A stretch of 64,000 nucleotides of DNA, from positions 62,001-126,000 of the forward strand of contig NZ_CADFDU010000014.1 in NCBI RefSeq assembly GCF_902833045.1. The letters are read 5' to 3'. The position numbers and the translations under genes were made by a program. Of this stretch, positions 1-9,044 are shown piece by piece; positions within the stretch are counted from its first letter, which is position 1, and each line of letters starts with the position of its first letter. The stretch comes from Burkholderia sp. BCC0322 (GTDB taxonomy: Bacteria; Pseudomonadota; Gammaproteobacteria; Burkholderiales; Burkholderiaceae). The notes under the pieces were generated by a model. That model was not told the origin of the DNA. It searched no databases and worked only from the letters and a program-made list of their open reading frames with translations.

Positions 1-2795
1 AAGCAGCGGCCGCACAGCGTCGGATGATCGGCGTGCGCGCCGACATCTTCACGGTAGTGCCAGCAGCGTTCACATTTCTGGTACTTCGACGCGGCCACGT
101 CGACGCTTTCCTGCGCTTCGTCGTCGACCTTGATGACCGTCGCCGCCGACGTGATCAGCACGAACTTGAGATCCTCGCCGAGGCTCGTGAGCGCGTCGTA
201 GCGTGCGCCGCTCGCATGCACGGTGACTTCGGCCTGCAGCGACGAACCGATGCGGTTCGCGGTGCGCGCTTCCTCGAGCGCCTTCGTCACGTTGCCGCGC
301 ACATCACGCAGCAGCGCCCACTTCTCGATCAGCGCGGCCGAGCCGTCGACTTCCGGATACGCGTAGTAGGTTTCCGTGAAGATCGTGTCGCTGGCGGGCT
401 GGAACACCTTCCACGCTTCTTCTGCCGTGAACGACAGGAACGGCGCGAGCACGCGCAGCAGGCCGTGCGTCAGGTGGTACAGCGCCGTCTGTGCGGAGCG
501 GCGTGCGCGCGAATCGGCCGCGCTCGTGTACAGGCGGTCTTTCAGCACGTCGAGGTAGAAGCCGCCGAGATCTTCCGAGCAGTACGTCTGCAGTTTCGCG
601 ACGACCGGGTGGAATTCGTACTTCTCGTAGTGGCCGAGCAGTTCCGTCTGCAGTTGCTGCGAGAACGCGACCGCATAGCGGTCGATCTCGAGCCATTCCT
701 CAACCGGCACCGCGTGCTGCGCGAAGTCGAAGTCCGACAGGTTCGCGAGCAGGAAGCGCAGCGTGTTGCGGATGCGGCGATAGCCTTCGGTCACGCGCTT
801 CAGGATTTCCTCGGAGATCGCGAGCTCGCCCGAATAGTCGGTCGACGCGATCCACAGGCGGATGATTTCCGCACCGAGGCGGTTCGCGACTTCATGCGGG
901 TCGATGCCGTTGCCGAGCGACTTGCTCATCTTGCGGCCTTCGCCGTCGACCGTGAAGCCGTGCGTGAGCAGGCCCTTGTACGGCGCGCGGCCGTCGATCA
1001 TCGATGCCGTGAGCAGCGACGAGTGGAACCAGCCGCGGTGCTGGTCCGAGCCTTCGAGGTACAAGTCGGCCGGGAACTGCAGCTGATCCTTGTGCGAGCC
1101 GCGCAGCACGTGCCAGTGCGTCGTGCCCGAGTCGAACCACACGTCGAGCGTGTCGCGATTCTTTTCGTACAGGTTCGCGTCGTCGCCGATCAGCTCGCGC
1201 GGGTCGAGCGTCTGCCACGCCTCGATGCCCGACTGCTCGACGCGCTTCGCGACTTCCTCGAGCAGCTCGAGCGTGCGCGGATGCAGCTCGCCGGTTTCCT
1301 TGTGCACGAAGAACGCCATCGGCACGCCCCATTGGCGTTGGCGCGACAGCGTCCAGTCGGGACGGTTCGCGATCATGCTGAACAGGCGCTGCTTGCCCCA
1401 CGACGGGTAGAACGCGGTCGCGTCGACGCCTTCGAGCGCCGTTTCGCGCAGCGTCTTGCCGCCGTCGCGCGGCGTGACGTCCATGCCGGCGAACCACTGC
1501 GACGTCGCACGGTAGATGATCGGCGTCTTGTGGCGCCAGCAGTGCATGTAGCTGTGCGTGTACTTCTCGCTGCGCAGCAGCGAGCCGGCCGCGTTCAGCG
1601 CGTCGACGATCTTCGGGTTCGCGTCCCAGATCGACAGGCCGCCGAACAACGGCAGCGATTCGATATAGCGGCCGTCGCCCATCACCGGGTTGATGAAGTC
1701 CGAGTCGGTCATCCCGTGCGCCTTGCAGGACATGAAGTCCTCGATGCCGTATGCGGGCGACGAGTGCACGACGCCGGTGCCGGTGTCGGTCGTCACGTAG
1801 TCGCCGAGGTAGACGGGCGCGGTGCGCTTGTAGCCGGGGTGGGCCGATGCGAGCGGGTGGTGGAAGCGCAGGTTCGCGAGCTTCACGCCCGGCGTGGTCG
1901 CAACGACGCGGCCGGTCAGCTTGAAGTCGGCCATGCATGCTTCGACGCGCTCTTGCGCGATGATCAGCAGCCCGCGCTCGGTGTCGACCAGCGCGTAGAC
2001 GATTTCCGGATGGAGGTTCAGCGCCTGGTTGGCGGGAATCGTCCACGGCGTGGTGGTCCAGATCACGATGCCGCCCTCGGCGCGCGGCAGGGCCGGCAGG
2101 CCGAACGCCTGCGCGGTCTTTTCCGGTTCCGCGAACGCGAACATCACGTCGATCGTCGGGTCGGTGCGGTCCTTGTACTCGACTTCCGCCTCTGCGAGCG
2201 CCGAGCCGCAGTCGAAGCACCAGTTCACCGGCTTCAGCCCGCGATACACGTAGCCCTTCTCGATGATCTTGCCGAGCGCGCGAATCTCTTCCGCCTCGTT
2301 GACGAAGTTCATCGTCTTGTACGGGTTGGCCCAGTCGCCGAGTACGCCCAGACGCTTGAAGCCGACCTTCTGCTTCTCGATCTGCTCGGTCGCGTACGCG
2401 CGCGCCTTGCTCATCACTTCGGCCGCCGGCAGCGACTTGCCGAACTGCTTCTCGATCTGGATCTCGATCGGCATCCCGTGGCAATCCCAGCCAGGCACGT
2501 ACGGTGCGTCGAAGCCGGCCATGTTGCGCGACTTGACGACGATGTCCTTCAGGATCTTGTTGACGGCGTGGCCGAGGTGGATGTCACCGTTCGCATACGG
2601 CGGGCCGTCATGCAGGATGAACTTCGGACGGCCGGCACTGGCCGCGCGGATCTTCTCGTAGATGCCGCGCTCTTCCCATTCCTTGACCCACTGCGGCTCG
2701 CGCTTGGGCAGGTCGCCGCGCATCGGGAACGGCGTGTCGAGCAGGTTGACCGGATACTTGGCCTGCGGTTTCGAATCGGCTTTCTTGTTGCTCAT
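1..2795 (-). CDS. ileS: Isoleucyl-tRNA synthetase (C-terminal end beyond the window edge)
   Basis: Cytosolic class I aminoacyl-tRNA synthetase that charges tRNA-Ile and edits valine. The minus-strand reading starts [19 protein letters not shown] at an ATG at 2793-2795. It contains the HIGH-type motif [12 protein letters not shown] near residue 65 and the KMSKS loop ([11 protein letters not shown], about 910-960). The zinc-binding [11 protein letters not shown] and LCGRC cysteines sit at the very edge, so only a few C-terminal residues are missing. About 930 residues are visible, close to the usual 940-950. It follows ribF on the same strand after about 105 bp, the common ribF-ileS(-lspA) order; lspA would lie outside the window. 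Confidence 0.97.
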   Translation of the reverse strand, partial: MSNKKADSKPQAKYPVNLLDTPFPMRGDLPKREPQWVKEWEERGIYEKIRAASAGRPKFILHDGPPYANGDIHLGHAVNKILKDIVVKSRNMAGFDAPYVPGWDCHGMPIEIQIEKQFGKSLPAAEVMSKARAYATEQIEKQKVGFKRLGVLGDWANPYKTMNFVNEAEEIRALGKIIEKGYVYRGLKPVNWCFDCGSALAEAEVEYKDRTDPTIDVMFAFAEPEKTAQAFGLPALPRAEGGIVIWTTTPWTIPANQALNLHPEIVYALVDTERGLLIIAQERVEACMADFKLTGRVVATTPGVKLANLRFHHPLASAHPGYKRTAPVYLGDYVTTDTGTGVVHSSPAYGIEDFMSCKAHGMTDSDFINPVMGDGRYIESLPLFGGLSIWDANPKIVDALNAAGSLLRSEKYTHSYMHCWRHKTPIIYRATSQWFAGMDVTPRDGGKTLRETALEGVDATAFYPSWGKQRLFSMIANRPDWTLSRQRQWGVPMAFFVHKETGELHPRTLELLEEVAKRVEQSGIEAWQTLDPRELIGDDANLYEKNRDTLDVWFDSGTTHWHVLRGSHKDQLQFPADLYLEGSDQHRGWFHSSLLTASMIDGRAPYKGLLTHGFTVDGEGRKMSKSLGNGIDPHEVANRLGAEIIRLWIASTDYSGELAISEEILKRVTEGYRRIRNTLRFLLANLSDFDFAQHAVPVEEWLEIDRYAVAFSQQLQTELLGHYEKYEFHPVVAKLQTYCSEDLGGFYLDVLKDRLYTSAADSRARRSAQTALYHLTHGLLRVLAPFLSFTAEEAWKVFQPASDTIFTETYYAYPEVDGSAALIEKWALLRDVRGNVTKALEEARTANRIGSSLQAEVTVHASGARYDALTSLGEDLKFVLITSAATVIKVDDEAQESVDVAASKYQKCERCWHYREDVGAHADHPTLCGRC

Positions 2796-2900
2796 GATGG
2801 GATCGCTATCTAAATCTCGGGGGACGCGCGAGCGTCGTGAATCGGGTATGCGCGCGAGTGAGCGGCGCGAGGGTGCGGCGCGAAGGCGCCGCCATCCGGA

Positions 2901-3893
2901 TCAGCTAATTCGGTCGGTGGCCGACGTCGAGAAGCCCGTGGCGCGGCTGCCCGGCGCACGGTCGCGCTCGATGAAATACGCGCGCGCATTCGCGACGTCC
3001 AGCGCGATCGCGCGCGACAGCGCCTCGAGATCGTCGAATTTGGCTTCGTCGCGCAGCTTCTTCAGGAATTCGACGCGGATGAGCTTGCCGTACGCGTCGC
3101 CGTGCCAGTCGAGCAGGTGGACTTCGAGCAGCACGCGGCCCGAATCGTCGACGGTCGGGCGCAGGCCGAGGCTTGCGACGCCCGGCAGCGGGGCGGGGCC
3201 GAGGCCGTGCACCTGCACGACGAAGATGCCCGCGAGCGCCGGCCGCTTGTGTGCGATCGGCAGGTTCAGCGTCGGGAAGCCGAGGTCGCGGCCGAGCTTC
3301 AGCCCGTGCGCGACGTGGCCGCTGATCGCATAGCCGTGGCCGAGCGCCTGCGCGGCCGCATCGAGATCGCCGGCCGCGAGCGCGGCGCGCACGCCCGAGC
3401 TCGAGATGCGCGTGCCGTCGCTGCCGGCCACCGTGCCCATCTGCTCGACCTCGAAGCCGTATTGCTCGCCGGCCGCCTTCAGCGTGTCGAAGGTGCCCGC
3501 GCGCTTCGCGCCGTAGCAGAAATCGTCGCCGACCATCATCCAGCGCGTGTGCAACCCGTTCACCAGCGTGCGTTCGACGAACGCCTGCGGCGACTGGCTC
3601 GCGAACGTATGGTTGAAGTGCTCGACGACCACGCGGTCGACACCGTGATCGCGCAGCGCCTCGAGCTTGTCGCGCAGCATCGCGATGCGCGGCGGCGCAC
3701 CGGCCGGGTTGAAGAATTCGCGCGGGTGCGGCTCGAACGTCATCACGCACACCGGCAGGCCGCGCGCGTCCGCTGCCGCGCGCACACGCGCGAGCAGGGC
3801 CTGGTGGCCGCGATGGACACCGTCGAAGTTGCCGATCGTCAGCGCGCACGGGGCGCGGCTCTCGGCGTTGGGCAGGCCGCGGAAGACTTTCAC
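2901..3893 (-). CDS. ribF: Bifunctional riboflavin kinase / FMN adenylyltransferase
   Basis: Phosphorylates riboflavin to FMN and adenylylates FMN to FAD in the cytosol. The product is 330 residues. The N-terminal nucleotidyltransferase half carries GNFDGVHRGH at residues 21-30. The C-terminal flavokinase half carries GFPTLNL after HGLKLGRDL. I chose a GTG start at 3893 because family homology begins with VKVFRGLP. The longer open frame upstream reads low-complexity Arg/Pro residues and overlaps the divergent purN. A TATAAT on the minus strand (3946-3951) is a possible -10 element. ileS follows and is probably cotranscribed. Confidence 0.95.
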   Translation of the reverse strand: MKVFRGLPNAESRAPCALTIGNFDGVHRGHQALLARVRAAADARGLPVCVMTFEPHPREFFNPAGAPPRIAMLRDKLEALRDHGVDRVVVEHFNHTFASQSPQAFVERTLVNGLHTRWMMVGDDFCYGAKRAGTFDTLKAAGEQYGFEVEQMGTVAGSDGTRISSSGVRAALAAGDLDAAAQALGHGYAISGHVAHGLKLGRDLGFPTLNLPIAHKRPALAGIFVVQVHGLGPAPLPGVASLGLRPTVDDSGRVLLEVHLLDWHGDAYGKLIRVEFLKKLRDEAKFDDLEALSRAIALDVANARAYFIERDRAPGSRATGFSTSATDRIS

Positions 3894-4000
3894 GATAGCG
3901 GATGCAGCGTCGGGGAATGGGCGGTGGGGTGCCGCAAAGCAGAAGATTATAAACGTTCGGGCGGGCCCGGGGCCGAGAAGGCGGGAAACGCGGGGGCGAA

Positions 4001-4009
4001 TGGTAAAAT
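4001..4009 (+). promoter_or_regulatory. Putative extended -10 promoter of purN
   Basis: The sequence TGGTAAAAT is a good extended -10 element (TGn followed by TAAAAT at 4004-4009). It lies only 6 bases before the purN ATG at 4016, which would place transcription initiation at or next to the start codon. No convincing -35 box is visible 17 bases upstream. Confidence 0.4.
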
Positions 4010-4015
4010 TCGCGG

Positions 4016-4678
4016 ATGAAAAAACTCGTGATCCTGATTTCCGGTCGCGGCAGCAACATGGAGGCCATCGTCCGCGCGTGCGCGCAGGAACGCTGGCCGG
4101 CCGAGGTTGCGGCCGTGATCGCCAACCGGCCCGATGCGGCCGGCCTGGCTTTTGCCGCGTCGCACGGGGTGGCGACGGCGGTGGTCGACCACCGGTCGTT
4201 CGACGGCCGCGACAGCTTCGACGCGGCGCTCGCCGCGGAGATCGACCGATTCGCACCCGATCTCGTTGTCCTCGCCGGCTTCATGCGCATCCTCACGCCC
4301 GCATTCGTCAGACGATACGAAGGCCGGCTGCTGAACATCCACCCGTCACTGTTGCCGAGCTTCAAGGGCATCCACACGCACCAGCAGGCGCTCGACGCGG
4401 GTGTCGCGCTGCATGGCGCGAGCGTGCATTTCGTGATTCCCGAGCTCGACAGCGGCGCGATCGTCGCGCAGGGCGCGGTGCCCGTGCGCGCGGGCGACGA
4501 CGCGGCCGCGCTCGCGCAGCGTGTGCTGACGGTCGAGCATGTGCTGTATCCGCGCGCGGTGCGCTGGTTCATCGAAGGCCGTCTGCGCCTCGAGAACGGC
4601 CGTGCAGTGGTCGCGCCGGAGGAGGCGCGCTGGATTTTCGCGGATCAACCGCATACCGAAACGAGTGAGGGCGTATGA
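4016..4678 (+). CDS. purN: Phosphoribosylglycinamide formyltransferase (GAR transformylase)
   Basis: Transfers a formyl group from 10-formyl-tetrahydrofolate to glycinamide ribonucleotide, the third step of de novo purine synthesis. The 220-residue product begins MKKLVILISGRGSNMEAI, with the substrate phosphate-binding SGRGSN loop. It contains the folate-site motif LLNIHPSLLPSFKG with the catalytic NIHPS, and the conserved ELDSGAIVAQ. Length matches the family. Its stop overlaps the start of the next gene by 4 bp (ATGA), so the two are translationally coupled. It is divergent from ribF. Confidence 0.96.
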   Translation: MKKLVILISGRGSNMEAIVRACAQERWPAEVAAVIANRPDAAGLAFAASHGVATAVVDHRSFDGRDSFDAALAAEIDRFAPDLVVLAGFMRILTPAFVRRYEGRLLNIHPSLLPSFKGIHTHQQALDAGVALHGASVHFVIPELDSGAIVAQGAVPVRAGDDAAALAQRVLTVEHVLYPRAVRWFIEGRLRLENGRAVVAPEEARWIFADQPHTETSEGV

Positions 4679-5940
4679 AACTGCACGGATTCCTGATCGG
4701 CCAGACCGAGACTTTGCTGGCCGAGGTGCTGAAGTTTGCCGGCCCCGCCGATGCGACGACGAGCCGGTTCTTCCGCGCGCATCCGAAGCTCGGGCATGCC
4801 GAGCGCGGCGTGATCGCCGAGGCCGTGTTCGCGGTGCTGCGCCGGAAGATGGAGTTTTCGCACCTCGCCGAGAGCGGTACCGGCACGCCCGCGCGGCGCC
4901 TCACGCTGCTCGGCCTGATGCAGACGGTCGGCCGCAATGCGCTGAGGCCGTTCCTGTCGGACACCGAGTCCGCGTGGCTCGAACACGTGTCGAAAATCGA
5001 CCCGGCGAGCCTGCCCGTGCGCATTCGCACGAACCTGCCCGACTGGATTTACCAGGCGCTGTCGGCCCGTTTCGACGGCGAGGAGCTCGCGCAGCTTGCC
5101 GCCGCGCTGAACTACCCGGCGCCGCTCGACCTGCGCGCAAACGCGCAGAAGGCGACGCGCGACCAGGTGATCGAAGCGCTGCGCGTGAGCGGCATCGATG
5201 CGGGCGCGACGCCGTTCGCGCCGTTCGGCGTGCGCGTGGTCGGCAAGCCGGCGCTGACGCGCCTGAAGCTGTTCGAGGAAGGCGCGATCGAGGTGCAGGA
5301 CGAAGGCAGCCAGCTGCTGTGCTCGCTGGTCGCGCCGCGCCGCGGGGAGATGATCGTCGATTTCTGCGCCGGTGCGGGCGGCAAGACGCTCGCGCTGGGC
5401 GCGATGATGCGCTCGACCGGGCGCCTCTATGCGTTCGACGTGTCGGAAAAGCGCTTGGCAAAGCTGAAGCCGCGCCTCGCGCGCAGCGGCTTGTCGAACG
5501 TGAACCCCGTGCTGATCGACAGCGAGCATGACGCGAAGATCAAGCGGCTCGCCGGCAAGATCGACCGCGTGCTGGTCGATGCGCCGTGCAGCGGCCTTGG
5601 CACGCTGCGCCGCAACCCGGATCTGAAGTGGCGCCAGACGCGCACGGCAATCGACGAGCTGACGCCGAAGCAGGCGTCGATCCTCGCGAGCGCCGCGCGC
5701 TTGGTGAAGAAGGGCGGCCGGCTCGTCTACGCGACCTGCAGCGTGCTCGACGCGGAGAACGAGCGCATCGTCGAACAGTTCCTGGCCGATCATCCCGAGT
5801 TCGTGCTGGTGCCGGCGCAGAAGGTGCTGGAAGACCAGCGCATCGAGCTGGAGACGGGCGACTACCTGTCGCTGTGGCCGCACCGTCACGCGACCGACGG
5901 CTTCTTCGCCGCGGTGCTCGAACGGCGCGCGGCGCAATAA
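4675..5940 (+). CDS. RsmB/NOP-family rRNA (cytosine-5) methyltransferase
   Basis: SAM-dependent m5C RNA methyltransferase of 421 residues. The N-terminal 140 residues are a helical RNA-binding region. The Rossmann domain has the SAM loop DFCAGAGGKTLALG, then DAPCSGLGTLRRNPDLKWR (motif IV cysteine) and YATCSVLDAEN (second cysteine, motif VI), the two-cysteine catalytic pair of the RsmB/RsmF/NOP2 family. RsmB (C967 of 16S rRNA) is the likeliest identity, but the sequence alone does not settle the target base. It is coupled to purN by an ATGA overlap. Confidence 0.88.
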   Translation: MKLHGFLIGQTETLLAEVLKFAGPADATTSRFFRAHPKLGHAERGVIAEAVFAVLRRKMEFSHLAESGTGTPARRLTLLGLMQTVGRNALRPFLSDTESAWLEHVSKIDPASLPVRIRTNLPDWIYQALSARFDGEELAQLAAALNYPAPLDLRANAQKATRDQVIEALRVSGIDAGATPFAPFGVRVVGKPALTRLKLFEEGAIEVQDEGSQLLCSLVAPRRGEMIVDFCAGAGGKTLALGAMMRSTGRLYAFDVSEKRLAKLKPRLARSGLSNVNPVLIDSEHDAKIKRLAGKIDRVLVDAPCSGLGTLRRNPDLKWRQTRTAIDELTPKQASILASAARLVKKGGRLVYATCSVLDAENERIVEQFLADHPEFVLVPAQKVLEDQRIELETGDYLSLWPHRHATDGFFAAVLERRAAQ

Positions 5941-5958
5941 CGGCGGGCCGGACGGACG

Positions 5959-7323
5959 ATGGAGAATCTGCAGAGCCGCCTGCTGTCGCACCGGCTGGCA
6001 TCGGTCATCCGCGATTTCCACCAGCCGGTGATGATCTGGCAGGCGGCGATCCTCATCGGCGCGCTGTGCTTCGCATGGGTGGCCGCGCGCTTCGTGCACG
6101 GCCGGATCGACGCGCGCCGCCGGGCGGCCGGACGTGCGCCCGGCGCGGGCGCGCAAAGCCTGAAGCGCGCGTTGTTCCCGTTGTTCGGCAGCGTGTTCGT
6201 GGGCGGCGCGCAGCTTGCGTTCGACCCGTTCATGTCGACGTCGCTGCTGTCGCTCGCGCTCGTGCCGCTGTTCGGCATCGGGCTGATCTACGTGCTGTTC
6301 TTCTTTGCGCGGCGCGTGTTCGCGCGCGATGGCCACACGCATGCGTGGCTGTCGATCGTCGAGAAGATCGTATCGACCGTCGTGTGGGCCGCGATGGTGC
6401 TGACCGTGCTCGGCATCCAGCGCGACGTGCTCGGCTGGCTCGACAGCGTGCAGTTCCGGGTCGCCAATGCGCACCTCACGCTGCTGTCGGTGATTTCCGG
6501 CGCGCTGTGGGTGTGCGTGACGCTGATGGTCGCGATGTGGCTCGGCTCGGTGCTCGAGGATCGTCTTACGCGCGCGACCACGCTCGACGCGAACCTGAAG
6601 GTCGTGCTGTCGCGGGTCGGCCGCGCGCTGCTCGTGTTCGCGGCGATCCTGATCGGGCTGTCGCTGGTCGGCATCGACGTGACGGTGCTCGGCGTGTTCG
6701 GCGGCGCGGTGGGTGTCGGCCTCGGTTTCGGGCTGCAGAAGATCGCCAGCAACTACGTGTCGGGCTTCATCATCCTGCTCGACCGCTCGCTGCGGCTCGG
6801 CGACGCGATCAGCGTCGGCGGGCTGCAGGGCGTCGTCACGCAGATCCGCACGCGCTACACGGTCGTGCGCGGCCTCGATGGCAACGAGACGCTGATCCCG
6901 AACGAAAAGCTGATCACCGACGTCGTGCAGAACCAGTCGTCGTACCTGACGCGCGGCTACGCGAAGGTCGCGGTGCAGGTCGCATACACGAGCGATGTCG
7001 AGCACGCGCTCACGCTGCTCGCCGATGCAGCCAAGGGCGTGCCGCGCGTGCTGGCGGAGCCCGCTCCGACCCCGTATCTGGTGGGTTTCGGTGCGGACGG
7101 GATCGACCTGGAGCTCGGTTTCTGGATCGAGGATTCGGCGAAAGGCACGTCCGGCGTGCGTTCGACCGTGAACCGCAACATTTGGCGCCTGTTCAGCGAG
7201 CACGGGATTTCGATTCCGTTCCCGCAGCGCGAAGTGCGCGTCGTCGGGTTGCCCGACGGCTTGTCCGCCGCGGGCGCGGCGGCCGGCAACGGCACCGTGA
7301 ACGGGCACGCACCGGCTGCATGA
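5959..7323 (+). CDS. MscS-family mechanosensitive ion channel
   Basis: Inner-membrane channel of 454 residues, probably relieving hypo-osmotic pressure. Several hydrophobic segments occupy roughly residues 25-240. The pore-lining signature is GAVGVGLGFGLQKIASNYVSGF, followed by the MscS beta domain beginning LLDRSLRLGDAISVGGLQG. The C-terminal cytoplasmic domain ends in an Ala/Gly-rich tail. It is longer than E. coli MscS (286 residues) because of extra N-terminal transmembrane segments, as in YbdG/YnaI-type members. It starts 18 bp after the methyltransferase gene and is probably in the same operon. Confidence 0.9.
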   Translation: MENLQSRLLSHRLASVIRDFHQPVMIWQAAILIGALCFAWVAARFVHGRIDARRRAAGRAPGAGAQSLKRALFPLFGSVFVGGAQLAFDPFMSTSLLSLALVPLFGIGLIYVLFFFARRVFARDGHTHAWLSIVEKIVSTVVWAAMVLTVLGIQRDVLGWLDSVQFRVANAHLTLLSVISGALWVCVTLMVAMWLGSVLEDRLTRATTLDANLKVVLSRVGRALLVFAAILIGLSLVGIDVTVLGVFGGAVGVGLGFGLQKIASNYVSGFIILLDRSLRLGDAISVGGLQGVVTQIRTRYTVVRGLDGNETLIPNEKLITDVVQNQSSYLTRGYAKVAVQVAYTSDVEHALTLLADAAKGVPRVLAEPAPTPYLVGFGADGIDLELGFWIEDSAKGTSGVRSTVNRNIWRLFSEHGISIPFPQREVRVVGLPDGLSAAGAAAGNGTVNGHAPAA

Positions 7324-7350
7324 CGCGCGCCGGTCGCCAATCGTATCGAC

Positions 7351-7379
7351 CCCGCGGCCGGAACCGGATCGCGGGCCTT
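7351..7379 (+). terminator. Weak terminator-like hairpin after the MscS gene
   Basis: Stem CCCGCG (7351-7356) pairs with CGCGGG (7370-7375), followed by a short pyrimidine run. The T-tract is poor, so this is only a weak candidate for the end of the purN-methyltransferase-mscS transcript. Confidence 0.3.
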
Positions 7380-7544
7380 TCCAAGTCCGCCCATGGACTG
7401 GGTTTGTTGCGTCAGGGCAAGAAAATGTTCATTTTTTACAAAGACTTGGAACGGTTGAAGTAAAATTCTGGTCTACACGCGGTATGCTTTCATTTTTCTG
7501 ACGTCTGGCGCGGGCCGGCGTCGCTCTCATCACGGGTAACTGCC

Positions 7545-8738
7545 TTGTTGAATTCCCTGCTCGATTTTCTTTCCCACGGGCTCCTGCATTTTTCGTGGTG
7601 GCAGGTCGCGCTGTTCGCGCTTGCCGTCACGCACGTCACGATCATCGGCGTGACGGTCTACCTGCACCGCTGCCAGGCGCACCGCGCGCTTGAACTGCAT
7701 CCGATCGCGAGCCACTTCTTCCGGCTCTGGCTGTGGATGACGACCGGCATGCTGACCGGTCAGTGGGCCGCGATTCACCGCAAGCACCACGCGAAGTGCG
7801 AGACCGAGGAAGATCCGCACAGCCCGCAGACGCGCGGCATCTGGAAGGTGTTCCTCGAAGGCGCGGAGCTGTATCGCGCGGAAGCGAAGAACGAAGAGAC
7901 GATGCGCAAGTTCAGCCACGGCACGCCGAACGACTGGATCGAGCGCAATATCTACTCGAAGTACCCGATCCTCGGCGTGAGCCTGATGATGGTGATCGAC
8001 GTCGCGCTGTTCGGCGTGCTCGGCCTCACCGTGTGGGCCGTGCAGATGGTCTGGATTCCGTTCTGGGCGGCTGGCGTCGTCAACGGCTTCGGTCACTTCT
8101 GGGGCTATCGCAACTTCAACTCGGCCGACGCGAGCACGAACCTGTTCCCGTGGGGCATCGTGATCGGCGGCGAAGAGCTGCACAACAACCACCACACGTT
8201 CGCGACGTCGGCGAAGCTGTCGAACAAGTGGTACGAGTTCGACATCGGCTGGATGTACATCCGCATCATGTCGGCGTTCGGTCTTGCGAAGGTGAAGAAG
8301 GTCGCGCCGACGCCGCGCCTGAACAAGCCGAAGACGGTGCTCGACCAGGAAACGCTGCAGGCCGTGCTGTCGAACCGCTACGAAGTGATGGCGCGCTACG
8401 GCAAGGCCGTGAAGCGTGCGTACCGTCAGGAGCTCGCCCACCTGAAGGAAATCGGCGGCGAGAAGTACCAGATGATGCGTGGCGCGCGCAAGTGGTTCCA
8501 CAAGGACGCCGACGGCCTCGACGAGCCGCAGAAGAAGCTGCTGCCGGAAATCTTCGCGAACAGCCAGAAGCTGCATACGTACTTCCAGCTGCGCCAGGAT
8601 CTCGCCGCGATCTGGGATCGTTCGACCGCATCGCGCGAACAGCTTCTCGCACAATTGCAGGATTGGTGCCATCGCGCAGAACAAAGCGGCATCAAGGCGC
8701 TGCAGGAATTTGCGACGCGCCTGCGCCGCTACGCCTGA
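7545..8738 (+). CDS. Membrane fatty-acid (acyl-CoA) desaturase
   Basis: Di-iron integral-membrane desaturase that introduces a double bond into acyl chains. The 397-residue product has three histidine boxes: HRCQAH (41-46), HRKHH (78-82) and HNNHH (213-217). Hydrophobic segments flank them (about 15-40, 60-75, 140-185). A C-terminal extension of roughly 150 residues is rich in charged helices. The best start is a TTG at 7545 (MLNSLLDFLSHG); no ATG fits upstream of the first membrane segment. It is monocistronic and followed by a strong terminator. Confidence 0.9.
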   Translation: MLNSLLDFLSHGLLHFSWWQVALFALAVTHVTIIGVTVYLHRCQAHRALELHPIASHFFRLWLWMTTGMLTGQWAAIHRKHHAKCETEEDPHSPQTRGIWKVFLEGAELYRAEAKNEETMRKFSHGTPNDWIERNIYSKYPILGVSLMMVIDVALFGVLGLTVWAVQMVWIPFWAAGVVNGFGHFWGYRNFNSADASTNLFPWGIVIGGEELHNNHHTFATSAKLSNKWYEFDIGWMYIRIMSAFGLAKVKKVAPTPRLNKPKTVLDQETLQAVLSNRYEVMARYGKAVKRAYRQELAHLKEIGGEKYQMMRGARKWFHKDADGLDEPQKKLLPEIFANSQKLHTYFQLRQDLAAIWDRSTASREQLLAQLQDWCHRAEQSGIKALQEFATRLRRYA

Positions 8739-8770
8739 TTCGAAATCGATTAGAATCTAAGGACGTCAAA

Positions 8771-8797
8771 AACCCCGCGTTGGCGGGGTTTTTTTTA
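8771..8797 (+). terminator. Rho-independent terminator of the desaturase gene
   Basis: AACCCCGC (8771-8778) and GCGGGGTT (8783-8790) form an 8-bp stem around GTTG and run into a T-tract. It lies about 30 bp after the desaturase stop codon. Confidence 0.93.
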
Positions 8798-8895
8798 TTT
8801 GGTCGGCCGGTTATTGAAGGGTGATCGGCAGGGCCGGATTGGTATGAGGCTTGGGGCAGCGTGGAAGTGTTGTTCCGGGGCGAGATCAGGGGATG

Positions 8896-9031
8896 GGATC
8901 AGAGTTGGCGCTAAGGCGCTGACTCGGATCGACCGCGAAGCATTGGATCAGAGTAAGCACTAAAGCGCGAACTCTGATCGACCGCGAAGCATGGGATCAG
9001 AGTAAGCGCTAAAGCGCTAACGCTGATCGAC
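8896..9031. repeat. Three tandem 49-bp hairpin repeats upstream of nadA
   Basis: Units start at 8896, 8945 and 8994, each beginning GGATCAGAG; the third is truncated at about 38 bp just before the nadA ribosome-binding site. Each unit contains a dyad: in unit 2 GATCAGAGT pairs perfectly with ACTCTGATC, and in unit 3 AGCGCT-AA-AGCGCT forms the inner stem. Units are joined by the linker GACCGCGAAGCAT. Together with the preceding terminator they fill the interval between the desaturase gene and nadA. The structure resembles a REP-like intergenic repeat. Confidence 0.9.
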
Positions 9032-9044
9032 AGGAGATATGGAG

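Noticed and set aside
24-2813. A 929-residue plus-strand open frame opposite ileS
   Set aside because: It is the antisense shadow of a highly biased GC-rich gene. The translation is low-complexity Arg/Ala/Val/Asp sequence with no family resemblance, while the minus strand encodes a textbook IleRS.
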